A DNA stretch of 21,115 nucleotides from positions 1 to 21,115 of the forward strand of contig CAJUTJ010000061.1 in assembly GCA_910589655.1 (NCBI GenBank). The letters run 5' to 3'. The position numbers and the translations under genes are program-made. Positions 1-7,662 of this stretch are shown piece after piece (position 1 is the stretch's first letter; each line of letters opens with the position of its first letter). The DNA is from an uncultured Acetatifactor sp. Its GTDB lineage: Bacteria > Bacillota > Clostridia > Lachnospirales > Lachnospiraceae. The notes under the pieces are model-generated. The model saw nothing but the letters and a program-made list of their open reading frames with translations. It was not told where the DNA came from and did not search any database.

Positions 1-145
1 ACAATTTATGAACTGGTGCAAGGCCGGAAGAACGCTGTTCTTGCGTTCTTCCCGGAATGACTTAGATTTTCTTAGGTTGGGTACAAAGAGGGAGTGTTTA
101 CACACCCTCTTTCCAACCTTAGAAAATCTTCATTCCGTTCGCACT
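1..145. repeat. Multi-hairpin intergenic repeat, copy A (left edge)
   Basis: Two hairpins are visible. The first pairs GGAAGAACGC (26-35) with GCGTTCTTCC (43-52), a perfect 10-bp stem with a 7-nt loop. The second is a long imperfect hairpin at 53-137, nested as CGGAATG/CATTCCG, AGATTTTCT/AGAAAATCT, AGGTTG/CAACCT, AAAGAGGG/CCCTCTTT and GTGT/ACAC. The same arrangement recurs at 20787-21115, so this is a repeat family and not a one-off terminator. It abuts the stop codon of the permease gene on the minus strand and may end or stabilise that transcript. The copy probably continues left of the window. Confidence 0.85.
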
Positions 146-1071
146 TATCCCTTTACCGCCCCAATAGTAATACCCTGTACGAAATACTTCTGCACAAAAG
201 GATATGCCAAAACGATGGGTCCGGTCACAACAATGGTAAGCGCCATCTTCAAAGTCTGGGTGGGCAGTGAAACGGAACTGATGACGGAGCCGCTGACTCC
301 ACCGTTGGCAATCAATTTCTTATATCCCTCAATATCGTTTATCTTCTGATATAAAAAGTACTGCAAGGGATATTTTTCTTCCGTATTAATATACAGCATT
401 GCATTGTACCAGTCATTCCAATATGCCAGCGCAATAAACAATCCTACCGTTGCCAACGCCGGTTTAATCAAAGGCACCACCACCTGAACCAATGTCCTGA
501 ACTCACCACAGCCATCAATCTTTGCCGCATCAATCAGAGATTCCGGTATTCCCTGAATGTAGCTTTTCATAATCAAAAGATTATATACCGAAAACAACAG
601 GGGCAGGAGCATTGCAAAATAGGAATCCGTCAGCCCCAAAGTCTGCCTGATCAACAAATAATAAGGAACCAACCCGCCGCTGAACAATGTAGTAAAGTAA
701 AAGAAGAAAGAAAATATATTTCTCCATTCAAACTCTTTTCTCACCAGCACATATGCTGTCATCGTCTGAAGCGCAAGCCCTAAAATCGTACCACATATAG
801 TTAAACCAATCGTAGTTCCGTAGGCCCTCACTACCACCATAGGCTCCTTAAAAACCGATTTGTAAGCCTCTAAGCTAAAATCTTGAGGCAGCAGACTGAA
901 GCCGTTGTTCATAATTGCCGCTTCCGAAGAAAACGAACCTGCCAGAATCATCAAAAAGGGAATCAGACAGATCAATGCTATAAATCCGCAGAAGCCATAT
1001 GCAATAACATTTAATGCAATAATATCTTTTCCTTTTTTCACTCTACCCAAGTGACTTGCTTGTACCGCCAT
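145..1071 (-). CDS. Carbohydrate ABC transporter permease, LplC/YtcP type
   Basis: This is an inner-membrane subunit of a CUT1-family sugar importer, 308 aa. Several hydrophobic helices are seen, and the cytoplasmic EAA loop that contacts the ATPase reads IPESLIDAAKIDGCGEF at about residues 175-191. The C-terminus, ending KYFVQGITIGAVKG, is typical of LplC/YtcP proteins that import complex oligosaccharides. The ATG at 1071 has AGGAGG seven bases upstream. It lies downstream of the partner permease (1327-2265) in the same direction, with a duplicated hairpin unit between them. The solute-binding protein usually follows LplC in such operons and would lie to the left, outside the window. The substrate cannot be told from sequence. 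Confidence 0.93.
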   Translation of the reverse strand: MAVQASHLGRVKKGKDIIALNVIAYGFCGFIALICLIPFLMILAGSFSSEAAIMNNGFSLLPQDFSLEAYKSVFKEPMVVVRAYGTTIGLTICGTILGLALQTMTAYVLVRKEFEWRNIFSFFFYFTTLFSGGLVPYYLLIRQTLGLTDSYFAMLLPLLFSVYNLLIMKSYIQGIPESLIDAAKIDGCGEFRTLVQVVVPLIKPALATVGLFIALAYWNDWYNAMLYINTEEKYPLQYFLYQKINDIEGYKKLIANGGVSGSVISSVSLPTQTLKMALTIVVTGPIVLAYPFVQKYFVQGITIGAVKG

Positions 1072-1090
1072 CCTTATTCCTCCTATTCTT

Positions 1091-1328
1091 ATTCCAGTTC
1101 CGTTTCTTCACTCCTGTGCCCTTGACCGGGGAAGTAAATTTCATCTGACAAGGCTCAGCTGAAATTTTCTTCCGGGCACATACGTTCCGAAACTGCTTTG
1201 ATTCCGGTTCCGTTTCTTCACTCCTGTGCCCTTGACCGGGGAAGAAAATTTCATCTGACAGGGCTCAGCTGAAATTTTCTTCCGGGCACATACGTTCCGA
1301 AACTGCTTTGATTCCGGTTCCGTTTCTT
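1091..1328. repeat. 110-bp hairpin unit in tandem duplication between permease genes
   Basis: Unit 1 is 1091-1200 and unit 2 is 1201-1310, with three differences in 110 positions. A third, partial unit (1311-1328) runs into the stop codon of the upstream permease at 1327-1329. Each unit folds as nested stems: GTTTC/GAAAC outermost, GTGCCC/GGGCAC, then GGAAGAAAATTTCA/TGAAATTTTCTTCC (one mismatch in unit 1). It sits inside the presumed operon, so in RNA it would put two large stem-loops between lplB-like and lplC-like coding regions. It has no clear T-tract, so a plain terminator is less likely than a processing, stability or attenuation element. Confidence 0.9.
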
Positions 1329-2265
1329 AGAACAATGTATAGTCGCGGTCGTAGAGACCTACCAGTTTATTGACTACCAGCACCGTTATAAAGCACAAGA
1401 TCGACTGGAACAAACCGATGGCTGCCGACATACCGAAATTGGGATTTGTCATCAAGGCACGGAAAGTCAATGTATCTATTACATCCGTATAATTGTACAG
1501 CAAGCCGTTGCTTCCCACCAAATTATAGAACATATCGAAGTTTCCTTTGAAGATACCGCCCACAGAGAGCAGGAACAAAGTTATGGTGGTGGGCATTATC
1601 ATAGGGATCGTCACCTTGAAGATCCTCTGAAACACATTTGCGCCGTCAATCTGCGCCGCCTCGTAGATGGAAGTATCAATACCCATAATTGCCGCCAGAT
1701 ACATGACGGATCCGTATCCCACACCCTTCCAAAGATTAAAAAATACAAGAATAAACGGCCATACCTTCGGTGTTGTATAGAAAGCTACCGGCTCCCCGCC
1801 AAGCGCCGTGATCAATCTGTTCATAAAACCATAATCCGAACTGAAAATATTAAATGCCATAACACCCACGATTACCCATGAGATAAAATACGGAAGAAAC
1901 ATGATGGACTGTGATATCTTGCGATAATGTTTATTATGTATTTCCGTAAGGAAAATTGCCACTGCAATCTGCGTAACCGTATTAAGCAAAATAAATACTA
2001 TATTGTACAAAACCGTATTTCTGGTTACCAGACTCGCTTGGCCTGACTGGAAGAAAAACTTGAAATTCTCTAATCTGTTCCACGCACTGCCCCAGATTCC
2101 GCCTGCGTATGTATACTTTTTAAACGCCAGCACGATACCCGTCATAGGGTAATACGCAAATACCAGAGTATATATTACCGCCGGCAATAGCATAAGAAGA
2201 AATGCGCGGTACTTATATACCTTTTTAAAGAAACCCTTTACTCCACTTTTCTTTTTCACTGTCAT
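1327..2265 (-). CDS. Carbohydrate ABC transporter permease, LplB/YteP type
   Basis: This is the partner membrane subunit of the CUT1 sugar importer, 312 aa from the chosen start. The N-terminus is basic (MTVKKKSGVKGFFKKVYKYRA) and leads into the first helix. The EAA loop reads YEAAQIDGANVFQRIFKVTIP. The protein ends with the LplB-like GLYDRDYTLF. The open frame extends upstream to a TTG at 2391 and an ATG at 2346. However, a consensus sigma-A promoter lies at 2347-2375, so neither can be in the mRNA as a start. The ATG at 2265 has GGGAGAGGG directly upstream and gives the normal family length. Hairpin repeats separate it from the second permease. Confidence 0.93.
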   Translation of the reverse strand: MTVKKKSGVKGFFKKVYKYRAFLLMLLPAVIYTLVFAYYPMTGIVLAFKKYTYAGGIWGSAWNRLENFKFFFQSGQASLVTRNTVLYNIVFILLNTVTQIAVAIFLTEIHNKHYRKISQSIMFLPYFISWVIVGVMAFNIFSSDYGFMNRLITALGGEPVAFYTTPKVWPFILVFFNLWKGVGYGSVMYLAAIMGIDTSIYEAAQIDGANVFQRIFKVTIPMIMPTTITLFLLSVGGIFKGNFDMFYNLVGSNGLLYNYTDVIDTLTFRALMTNPNFGMSAAIGLFQSILCFITVLVVNKLVGLYDRDYTLF

Positions 2266-2274
2266 CCCTCTCCC

Positions 2275-2294
2275 TTGTTGCGCCTTTGTTGCGC
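2275..2294. promoter_or_regulatory. Direct repeat of GCGCAACAA motif in lplB-like leader
   Basis: On the plus strand TTGTTGCGC (2275-2283) and TTTGTTGCGC (2285-2294) stand in tandem in the 5' leader of the permease mRNA. The same motif forms both arms of the palindrome at 2440-2466. Four copies in 190 bp around one promoter suggest an operator, but the regulator is not in view and the arms at 2440-2466 may serve only as a terminator. Confidence 0.4.
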
Positions 2295-2346
2295 TCTCTT
2301 TGCCTGCACTCCGCCGGCTGTTTTGTGCTTTTTTCCTATAATTCAT

Positions 2347-2375
2347 ATTATAAGCCGAGCATATCTTGTAGTCAA
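2347..2375 (-). promoter_or_regulatory. Sigma-A promoter of the sugar-permease operon
   Basis: Read on the minus strand, TTGACT (2370-2375) is followed by a 17-nt spacer and a perfect TATAAT (2347-2352). The predicted transcript start is near 2340. This leaves a leader of about 75 nt before the ATG at 2265 and rules out the two upstream in-frame start codons. Confidence 0.85.
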
Positions 2376-2439
2376 TGCACCATGTTTCCAAATTATCTCA
2401 TTGCAAAAAGTACATCTTTTACAAATAACTATAAAAATA

Positions 2440-2466
2440 GCGCAACAAACTTTTTGTTTGTTGCGC
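2440..2466 (-). terminator. Hairpin after the nagZ-like gene (terminator, possible operator)
   Basis: A perfect 11-bp inverted repeat, GCGCAACAAAC with GTTTGTTGCGC around a 5-nt loop, is followed on the minus strand by TATTTTTA. It lies 38 bp past the nagZ-like stop, so a Rho-independent terminator is the simplest reading. Its arm sequence reappears twice in the next gene's leader, which leaves room for a second role in protein binding. Confidence 0.6.
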
Positions 2467-2504
2467 AACTCCTTACTTTGCCTTTCGTTTTAAATATACC
2501 TGCT

Positions 2505-3824
2505 CTATTCTTCTATTTTATCCGCATACTTAATCCGGTAAATTCTCCTAAGAGAATCGTTCACACGTTCCTCGGAGATGATTCCGTCTCTCACTGCCTG
2601 AAGGACTCCGTTATAGGCCGCCTCAAAATCCTCCGGCATCAGGATCATATCGCATCCCGCACGCAGCGCCTGAATGGCCGCATCGGCAGAATCGTAATAA
2701 TCCGATACAGCCTTCATATTCATGGCATCCGTGATTATAACGCCTTGAAAGCCCAGCTCGTTCCTGAGAATATTGGTCACCAGCTCTTCCGAGAATGTAC
2801 AGGGGTCATTGTTTCCCGTAAGCTCCGGCGCGGAAATATGGCCGATCATTACCATATCCGCTCCCGCGTTAATTCCCGCCTGAAAGACGGTAAACTCCTC
2901 CCCGCGGAACTGCTCCGCCGATCGTCCGGTGGATGCCAGCCCGGTATGCGTATCCTGTACGGAACCGCCGATACCCGGAAAATGCTTCAGACACGAAGTA
3001 ATCCCCTGTTCGGAAAGCCCTTGCACCGCCGCACTGACATAACCCGCTGCCGACGCTGCATCCGCCCCGTAAGAACGCGTCCCGATAGCGCTGTTCTCCA
3101 CATTTGCCAAATCCGCTACAGGGGCAAAGTCCAGATTGAATCCGATTCTGGACAAGTCGCCGCCTATGCTCAAGCCGGCCAGATAGGCATTGTTTGTATC
3201 ACCGCTCCCGCCAATGGTCTGGGCGTTGTCCACTTTTGTCCCTATCCCCGCCTCGGCCAGCCGGGCCACACTGCCTCCTTCCTCGTCTACGCCAAAGAAA
3301 AGAGGGTACTTGGTATATAATTCCGTATTGTTCAGCATTGTGATAATCTGCTCTTCCGACTGTATATTCTTCGTAAAATACACAAGTCCTCCCACCGCGT
3401 ATTGTGCCAATGCCTCTTTCGTTCCTTCTCCCGCCTGAAGAGCCGTGGTCACACCTGTAATCGCCTCCGGAGTCACAATAAACAGACCTGCCACCTTATC
3501 CTCCAAGGGCATCACTTCTATTGCGGCATCCACTATTTGATCCAGCTTTTCCTCCGGAGTCAGTTCCACGAATTCCGGTGTGGGTTCCGGCGTTTGAATA
3601 ATCTCCTCGTCGGCCAATATCTGATTCAGCACTTCCTGACTTGCCTGCGACTCCTGCTCCGCCTCTCCGCGCCCCGCGGTAAGCTTCCCGATTCCCAGCA
3701 CGATTCCCGCCGCCATCAGCAATATCAATGCGATCACAGTAATATATGCCACTATCTGATTCCGCAGACGGCGCTTCCGCCGGACTTCCCTTCTCTCCTC
3801 TTTCGTCAGATCGTTTTCTTCCAT
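2505..3824 (-). CDS. nagZ: Family 3 glycoside hydrolase, NagZ-like beta-N-acetylhexosaminidase, membrane anchored
   Basis: The protein is 439 aa. A charged cytoplasmic N-terminus (1-20) is followed by one membrane helix (about 24-46), a low-complexity linker rich in E, T and P (50-95) and a GH3 barrel. Family motifs seen are GVDEEGG (178-184), FAPVAD (233-238), KHFPG (280-284) with a following DTH (291-293), and ITDAMNM (364-370), whose Asp366 is the expected nucleophile. NagZ enzymes release N-acetylglucosamine from muropeptides or amino-sugar chains using an Asp-His dyad. The anchor implies action outside the membrane in a Gram-positive cell. The start at 3824 has AGGGGAG upstream. It has its own promoter and terminator, so it is probably a single-gene unit. 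Confidence 0.9.
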   Translation of the reverse strand: MEENDLTKEERREVRRKRRLRNQIVAYITVIALILLMAAGIVLGIGKLTAGRGEAEQESQASQEVLNQILADEEIIQTPEPTPEFVELTPEEKLDQIVDAAIEVMPLEDKVAGLFIVTPEAITGVTTALQAGEGTKEALAQYAVGGLVYFTKNIQSEEQIITMLNNTELYTKYPLFFGVDEEGGSVARLAEAGIGTKVDNAQTIGGSGDTNNAYLAGLSIGGDLSRIGFNLDFAPVADLANVENSAIGTRSYGADAASAAGYVSAAVQGLSEQGITSCLKHFPGIGGSVQDTHTGLASTGRSAEQFRGEEFTVFQAGINAGADMVMIGHISAPELTGNNDPCTFSEELVTNILRNELGFQGVIITDAMNMKAVSDYYDSADAAIQALRAGCDMILMPEDFEAAYNGVLQAVRDGIISEERVNDSLRRIYRIKYADKIEE

Positions 3825-3865
3825 AGCGCTCCCCTATGCATTTTTAATAGAAGATTAAGTGAATT

Positions 3866-3893
3866 AAGGAAATGGACCGCAATCCATTTCCTT
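3866..3893 (-). promoter_or_regulatory. Hairpin in the nagZ-like 5' leader
   Basis: AAGGAAATGGA pairs perfectly with TCCATTTCCTT (11 bp, 6-nt loop), about 40 bp upstream of the start codon and inside the predicted leader. No U-tract follows it in the minus-strand sense. On the plus strand ATTTTTA follows, so it could also stop antisense transcription. Role unknown. Confidence 0.55.
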
Positions 3894-3955
3894 ATTTTTA
3901 TCATTAGTATTTTAAAATCATTGGTATATTGATTATTTATCATTTGCACAGCTAT

Positions 3956-3984
3956 AGTATAACGTCATTAAACGTTCCCGTCAA
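3956..3984 (-). promoter_or_regulatory. Sigma-A promoter of the nagZ-like gene
   Basis: On the minus strand TTGACG (3979-3984), a 17-nt spacer and TATACT (3956-3961) match the sigma-A pattern. Transcription would begin near 3949, giving a leader of about 125 nt. Confidence 0.8.
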
Positions 3985-4024
3985 CACTTTTCGACAATTT
4001 CCCAAAATTTCTGTACAGCTCAGA

Positions 4025-4155
4025 TTACTGTTCACTCGCTATCGCCGCGAGGTGTTTTCACACTGTTTCTGCGTGATAAACCCGAGACAGACATGCGCGA
4101 AATCGCTGTTTTGCGATTTCTGTGCATAGGTTGCTGTGAACGGAGTGAACAGTAA
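4025..4155. repeat. Inverted-repeat (MITE-like) element, copy 1
   Basis: The 131-bp element begins TTACTGTTCACTC (4025-4037) and ends with its exact reverse complement (4143-4155). Inside, GAAATCGC pairs with GCGATTTC around a T-rich loop. A highly similar element lies inverted at 9381-9504, and a decayed fragment at 10596-10648. GCTCAG occurs just outside on both sides (4018-4023 and 4159-4164), possibly a target duplication. No coding capacity. It follows the aspartokinase gene. Confidence 0.8.
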
Positions 4156-4226
4156 CCGGCTCAGGTTGTTGCTCCTCACTGCCGTCATAGCCAAAAAGAA
4201 GCAGAAGCATTACCGGGCAGCCGCCG

Positions 4227-5546
4227 TTATATCCGCGTAATTACAAAGATATCATAGATTGCTTTAATTGCAGTCTCAAAGTCCTCGTCCGCCACACCGA
4301 TTATAATGTTCAGCTCGGAGGAGCCCTGATCTATCATCTTCACATTGACATTTGCATGTGCCAGCGCAGAAAAGATTCTGCCCGCCGTGCCTCTGGTGGA
4401 TTTCATGCCGCGTCCTACCACAGCTATCAGTGCCAGATCGGATTCAATCTCAATGGCATCCGGCTGTGCCAGCCTGTGAAGTCCGGCCACCACTTTCTGT
4501 TCCTTGTGTATAAATTCGTCCTGATGCACGAACACAGTCATGGTATCGATGCCGGACGGTACATGCTCGAAAGAAATGCCGTTCTCCTCAAAAGCGTGCA
4601 GCACCTTTCTGCCGAAACCGATCTCGGCATTCATCATGTCTTTCTCGATATTGACGGAGCAGAATCCCCTCTTTCCCGCAATTCCGGTGATAACATACTT
4701 GGACTTCTGACAGGTGCTTCCCACAATCCAAGTACCGCTGTCGTCAGGTGCGTTGGTATTGCGGATATTAATGGGTATACCCTTCTGGCGCACGGGGAAA
4801 ATAGCGTCCTCATGAAGCACGGTAGCCCCCATATAGGAAAGCTCCCTCAGTTCTCTATATGTAATGACATCAATTCCCTCGGGGTTTTGAATGATTCTGG
4901 GATCTGCAATGAGAAAGCCCGACACATCCGTCCAGTTCTCGTATACATCCACCATCGCCGCCTTCGCCACGATAGAACCCGTGACATCGGAGCCGCCTCT
5001 GGAGAACGTCTTCACCGTTCCGTCCGGCATTGCGCCATAGAATCCGGGGATCACCGCCTTACCGCAGCTGGAAAGTCTTTCGGAAAGCACCTCGTCCGTC
5101 TTGTCCGCGTCAAAATTTCCCTCTTCGTTAAAGAAAATAACCGCAGCGGCATCTATAAATTCATACCCCAGATAAGCCGCCATTATTATACCGTTGAGAT
5201 ACTCTCCTCTGGATGCGGCATAGTCTTTTCCTGCCTTTTCCTTAAATTTTTTCTCGATGGTTTTGAATTCATCGTTTAAACTAAGGCTTAAGTTCAAGCC
5301 GTCGATAATTTCCTGATATCTGGCGGTAATTGCGGCCAAAGCTTTCTTATACTCTTTGCCGTTCTCGGCCTGCTCATAACATGCATACAGCATATCCGTG
5401 ACCTTTGTGTCTTCCTGAAAACGCTTTCCGGGCGCGGAAGGCACCACATACTGTCTGCTCTTATCCGCACGGATAATATCTCCGACTTTTTTGAACTGCT
5501 CTGCACTTGCCAGAGAGCTTCCTCCGAATTTTACTACCTTAGACAT
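4227..5546 (-). CDS. lysC: Aspartate kinase (aspartokinase)
   Basis: The enzyme phosphorylates aspartate, the first step to lysine, threonine and methionine. It has 439 aa from the chosen start MSKVVKFGGSS, which carries the KFGGSS nucleotide-binding motif. SRGGSDVTGSIVAKA lies mid-protein (about 182-196), and two C-terminal ACT-type segments, expected to bind amino-acid effectors, fill about 300-439. An in-frame ATG at 5564 lies six codons upstream, but AGAGG sits just before the ATG at 5546, which matches family N-termini. It follows homoserine dehydrogenase by 107 bp in the same direction, so it is likely the last gene of an aspartate-family operon. Confidence 0.93.
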   Translation of the reverse strand: MSKVVKFGGSSLASAEQFKKVGDIIRADKSRQYVVPSAPGKRFQEDTKVTDMLYACYEQAENGKEYKKALAAITARYQEIIDGLNLSLSLNDEFKTIEKKFKEKAGKDYAASRGEYLNGIIMAAYLGYEFIDAAAVIFFNEEGNFDADKTDEVLSERLSSCGKAVIPGFYGAMPDGTVKTFSRGGSDVTGSIVAKAAMVDVYENWTDVSGFLIADPRIIQNPEGIDVITYRELRELSYMGATVLHEDAIFPVRQKGIPINIRNTNAPDDSGTWIVGSTCQKSKYVITGIAGKRGFCSVNIEKDMMNAEIGFGRKVLHAFEENGISFEHVPSGIDTMTVFVHQDEFIHKEQKVVAGLHRLAQPDAIEIESDLALIAVVGRGMKSTRGTAGRIFSALAHANVNVKMIDQGSSELNIIIGVADEDFETAIKAIYDIFVITRI

Positions 5547-5653
5547 TTTTCCTCTGCTCCTCATATTTGTTAAACTATTTCTTAAATTACACCGCCTTCA
5601 TAGAACCGCTCTGCGAAATCTCAACTCCATACCAGATTTTAAAATACATTGCC

Positions 5654-6862
5654 CTACAGCAAGCGTATTCTTCCCAGCGCTTTATCGCCCAGTGTCGCAT
5701 ATTTTTCCCGAAAAGTCTTTTCCTTCATGACATCGGTAAATATGCCCAAATCGTCCTCTCGCCCCGGCGCTTCAAAGACCTTGCCCGGAAAAACTGCCTC
5801 CGCCTCCGCTCTTGCCGACGCCTTAACCCTCACAAAATACGAATACTCTGTCTCCGCTATATCCGCCAGCTCCGCGCTCCCCGCCTCCCAGCGGCAGGAA
5901 ATCGTTCTCCCTTGGTTTCTTGCACATTCTATGACGTCCGACACCACGGCGCTGGCAGTGGGAAGCTTTCCGGCTCCCCGCCCGTAGTACATGGAATCCC
6001 CCAGCATGTTGCCGGAGATGAAGACAGCGTTAAACACATCGTTTACCATGGCAAGGGGATGCGTATTGCTGACGAAAAACGGTGACACCATGGCAAGCAC
6101 TCTTCCGTCTTCCAGCATCCGCCCCAGAGCAAGAAGCTTAATCGCCATCCCCGCCGCCTTTGCATATTCGAAATCGGCGGTAGTAATCTTTGTAATTCCT
6201 TCCGTATAGATCTTCTCGGAATCCACATTTTTTCCCGCCATAAGTGAAGAGAGAATGGCCAGCTTGCGGCAGGCGTCATACCCTTCCACATCCGCCTCGG
6301 GATTCCGCTCCGCATAGCCCATTTCCTGCGCCTGCTTTAATACATCCTCAAACGCCGCCCCTTCACTGCTCATCTTAGTCAGTATATAATTGGTGGTTCC
6401 GTTTACGATCCCCAGAACGGCCAATATTTTTTCTGCCGTCAGAGAACTGTTTATAGGACGGATAACGGGAATTCCCCCGCCGACGCTGGCTTCGAACAGA
6501 TAACTGCAGCCTTGCTCCTTGGCAAGGGAAAGCAATTCGGGACCATGCTTTGCCACCAGCTCCTTATTGGAAGTACATACACTCTTTCCCTTCTCCAAAG
6601 CCTGCTTTGTAAACTGGTATGCCGCACCCGTACCGCCCATAACCTCACACACCACCGAAATCTCCGGATCCTCCAAAATAAGATTAATGTCATGGACTAC
6701 CCTGTCCTCGTATGGGTCGCCGGGAAAATCCCGGAGATCAAGAATATATTTTACATGCAGCTCCTCTCCGGCGCTTCCGCTCACCTGATCGTTATTCCTC
6801 TCAATTACCTCCACAACTCCGCTTCCCACGGTGCCGTATCCCAAAACCGCAACTTTTATCAT
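5654..6862 (-). CDS. hom: Homoserine dehydrogenase
   Basis: The enzyme reduces aspartate semialdehyde to homoserine, the branch to threonine and methionine. Its 402 aa start with the dinucleotide-binding loop GYGTVGSG (8-15). VNGTTNYI (153-160) and the substrate segment NPEADVEGYDACRK (187-200), with the conserved Asp and Lys, follow. EASVGGGIPVI (124-134) is also typical. About 65 residues remain after the catalytic part, a short and weak match to the regulatory ACT domain usual in this family. The ATG at 6862 has GAGAGG upstream. It sits 39 bp after the PheB-like gene and before aspartokinase. Confidence 0.95.
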   Translation of the reverse strand: MIKVAVLGYGTVGSGVVEVIERNNDQVSGSAGEELHVKYILDLRDFPGDPYEDRVVHDINLILEDPEISVVCEVMGGTGAAYQFTKQALEKGKSVCTSNKELVAKHGPELLSLAKEQGCSYLFEASVGGGIPVIRPINSSLTAEKILAVLGIVNGTTNYILTKMSSEGAAFEDVLKQAQEMGYAERNPEADVEGYDACRKLAILSSLMAGKNVDSEKIYTEGITKITTADFEYAKAAGMAIKLLALGRMLEDGRVLAMVSPFFVSNTHPLAMVNDVFNAVFISGNMLGDSMYYGRGAGKLPTASAVVSDVIECARNQGRTISCRWEAGSAELADIAETEYSYFVRVKASARAEAEAVFPGKVFEAPGREDDLGIFTDVMKEKTFREKYATLGDKALGRIRLL

Positions 6863-6901
6863 AATCCGTTACCTCTCAATCTGCCGCACTCCTGTCGGCG
6901 C

Positions 6902-7345
6902 TTATTCTTTGGCCAATATTTTCACATGGCGGACGCCCTTTTGTTCCTCCAGCTGCAGCACCATCTTTGAGATGTCGCCGGTGGTCGGCAAAATCTGAAC
7001 GCTCAGGCTTAAGGACGCAATTCCGTTAATAGGAATACTCTGGTGGATGGTCAGGATATTGGCATGATATTCCGCAATTATTTTCAGCACATCCGACAAA
7101 AGTCCCGGTTCGTCATCCATCTGAAACGTCAGTGTGAGAGTCTTTCCCTGTGAGTTGTCATGAAACTGAAAAATATCATCCTTGTACTTATAAAAAGAAC
7201 TGCGGCTGATACCAACGGCATCAACCGCTTCTTGGACAGTCAAAACCCTTTCCGACTCCAAAAGCCTCTTTGCCTCGACAACCTTCAACAGTACCTCCGG
7301 TACAGCCTTTTGCCTTACCACGAAATATTTTGCCTTTTCTTCCAT
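6902..7345 (-). CDS. pheB: UPF0735 ACT-domain protein, PheB-like
   Basis: The 147-aa protein has an N-terminal helix-turn-helix-like segment, LTVQEAVDAVGISRSSFYKYKDDIF, followed by an ACT domain from about residue 65 with the DEPGLLSDVL motif. This matches UPF0735 (B. subtilis PheB) in order and length. Family members are presumed amino-acid-sensing regulators, but their exact role is not settled. An open frame continues upstream with ATGs at 7375, 7393 and 7426. The ATG at 7393 has AAGGAAGG, but only three bases away. The ATG at 7345 has AAGGGG 13 bases away and gives the family N-terminus MEEKAKYFVV. The start is therefore uncertain. It precedes hom and aspartokinase, consistent with a role in controlling them. 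Confidence 0.85.
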   Translation of the reverse strand: MEEKAKYFVVRQKAVPEVLLKVVEAKRLLESERVLTVQEAVDAVGISRSSFYKYKDDIFQFHDNSQGKTLTLTFQMDDEPGLLSDVLKIIAEYHANILTIHQSIPINGIASLSLSVQILPTTGDISKMVLQLEEQKGVRHVKILAKE

Positions 7346-7621
7346 ATTCGTTCTGATACCCCTTGTCCGCTTCATAAAAGGGTGTGTCAACATCCTTCCT
7401 TTACAACGATTCAGCATTCCTGACAATGGAATACGTTCCTAAAATTCCGTTATTCAAAAGCAGCTTTCTTCCTCGTATCCGAGCATACTGCTAACGGCGG
7501 CACAAGCAATAAGTGAACGGCCTCGCAAAGATCAGCGAAACTCGCGGGAGTGTTGTATGAAACGTGCAAACAATTCCGTCAATGTTTTTGCCACACAGAC
7601 ACTTGTCTGCCATTGAGAGAT
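7346..7621 (-). promoter_or_regulatory. Long 5' leader of the pheB-hom-lysC operon
   Basis: The predicted transcript start near 7615 leaves about 270 nt before the ATG at 7345. I looked for lysine-riboswitch and T-box core sequences and saw none. AGACA/TGTCT and CAATG/CATTG pairs lie near its 5' end (7577-7612). At 7495-7519 the plus strand resembles part of the repeat seen at 20777-20803 (20 of 24 aligned bases). Nature of any control is unknown. Confidence 0.45.
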
Positions 7622-7650
7622 ATTTTAGCATAAGTTTTTCAGAAGCACAA
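7622..7650 (-). promoter_or_regulatory. Promoter of the pheB-hom-lysC operon
   Basis: On the minus strand TTGTGC (7645-7650), a 17-nt spacer and TAAAAT (7622-7627) are preceded by an extended -10 TG (ATGCTAAAAT). This is the best candidate upstream of the PheB-like gene. Confidence 0.65.
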
Positions 7651-7662
7651 GTATTTTTTGAA

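Larger units (their letters stand above)
3825..4226. other. Intergenic region between aspartokinase and nagZ-like genes
   Basis: This 402-bp stretch holds no convincing gene. It contains the nagZ-like leader with one hairpin (3866-3893), the nagZ-like promoter (3956-3984) and copy 1 of an inverted-repeat element (4025-4155). No canonical terminator is visible just after the aspartokinase stop. Confidence 0.7.

Noticed and set aside
1091..1328. CRISPR array
   Set aside because: Direct repeats here and at 17409-17534 are contiguous tandem duplications without spacers, and no cas gene is in the window.
2286..3320. Long plus-strand open frame of 344 codons
   Set aside because: It lies antisense to the NagZ-like gene, has no family resemblance and no ribosome site, and its composition is that of a reverse-strand shadow.
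4356..5279. Plus-strand open frame of 307 codons
   Set aside because: It is antisense to aspartokinase; low-information His/Arg-rich product typical of a shadow frame.
7346..7621. Lysine riboswitch or T-box before the aspartate-family operon
   Set aside because: I found no T-box GGTGGNACCGCG-like core and no L-box signature by eye. Only an Rfam scan could exclude diverged forms.
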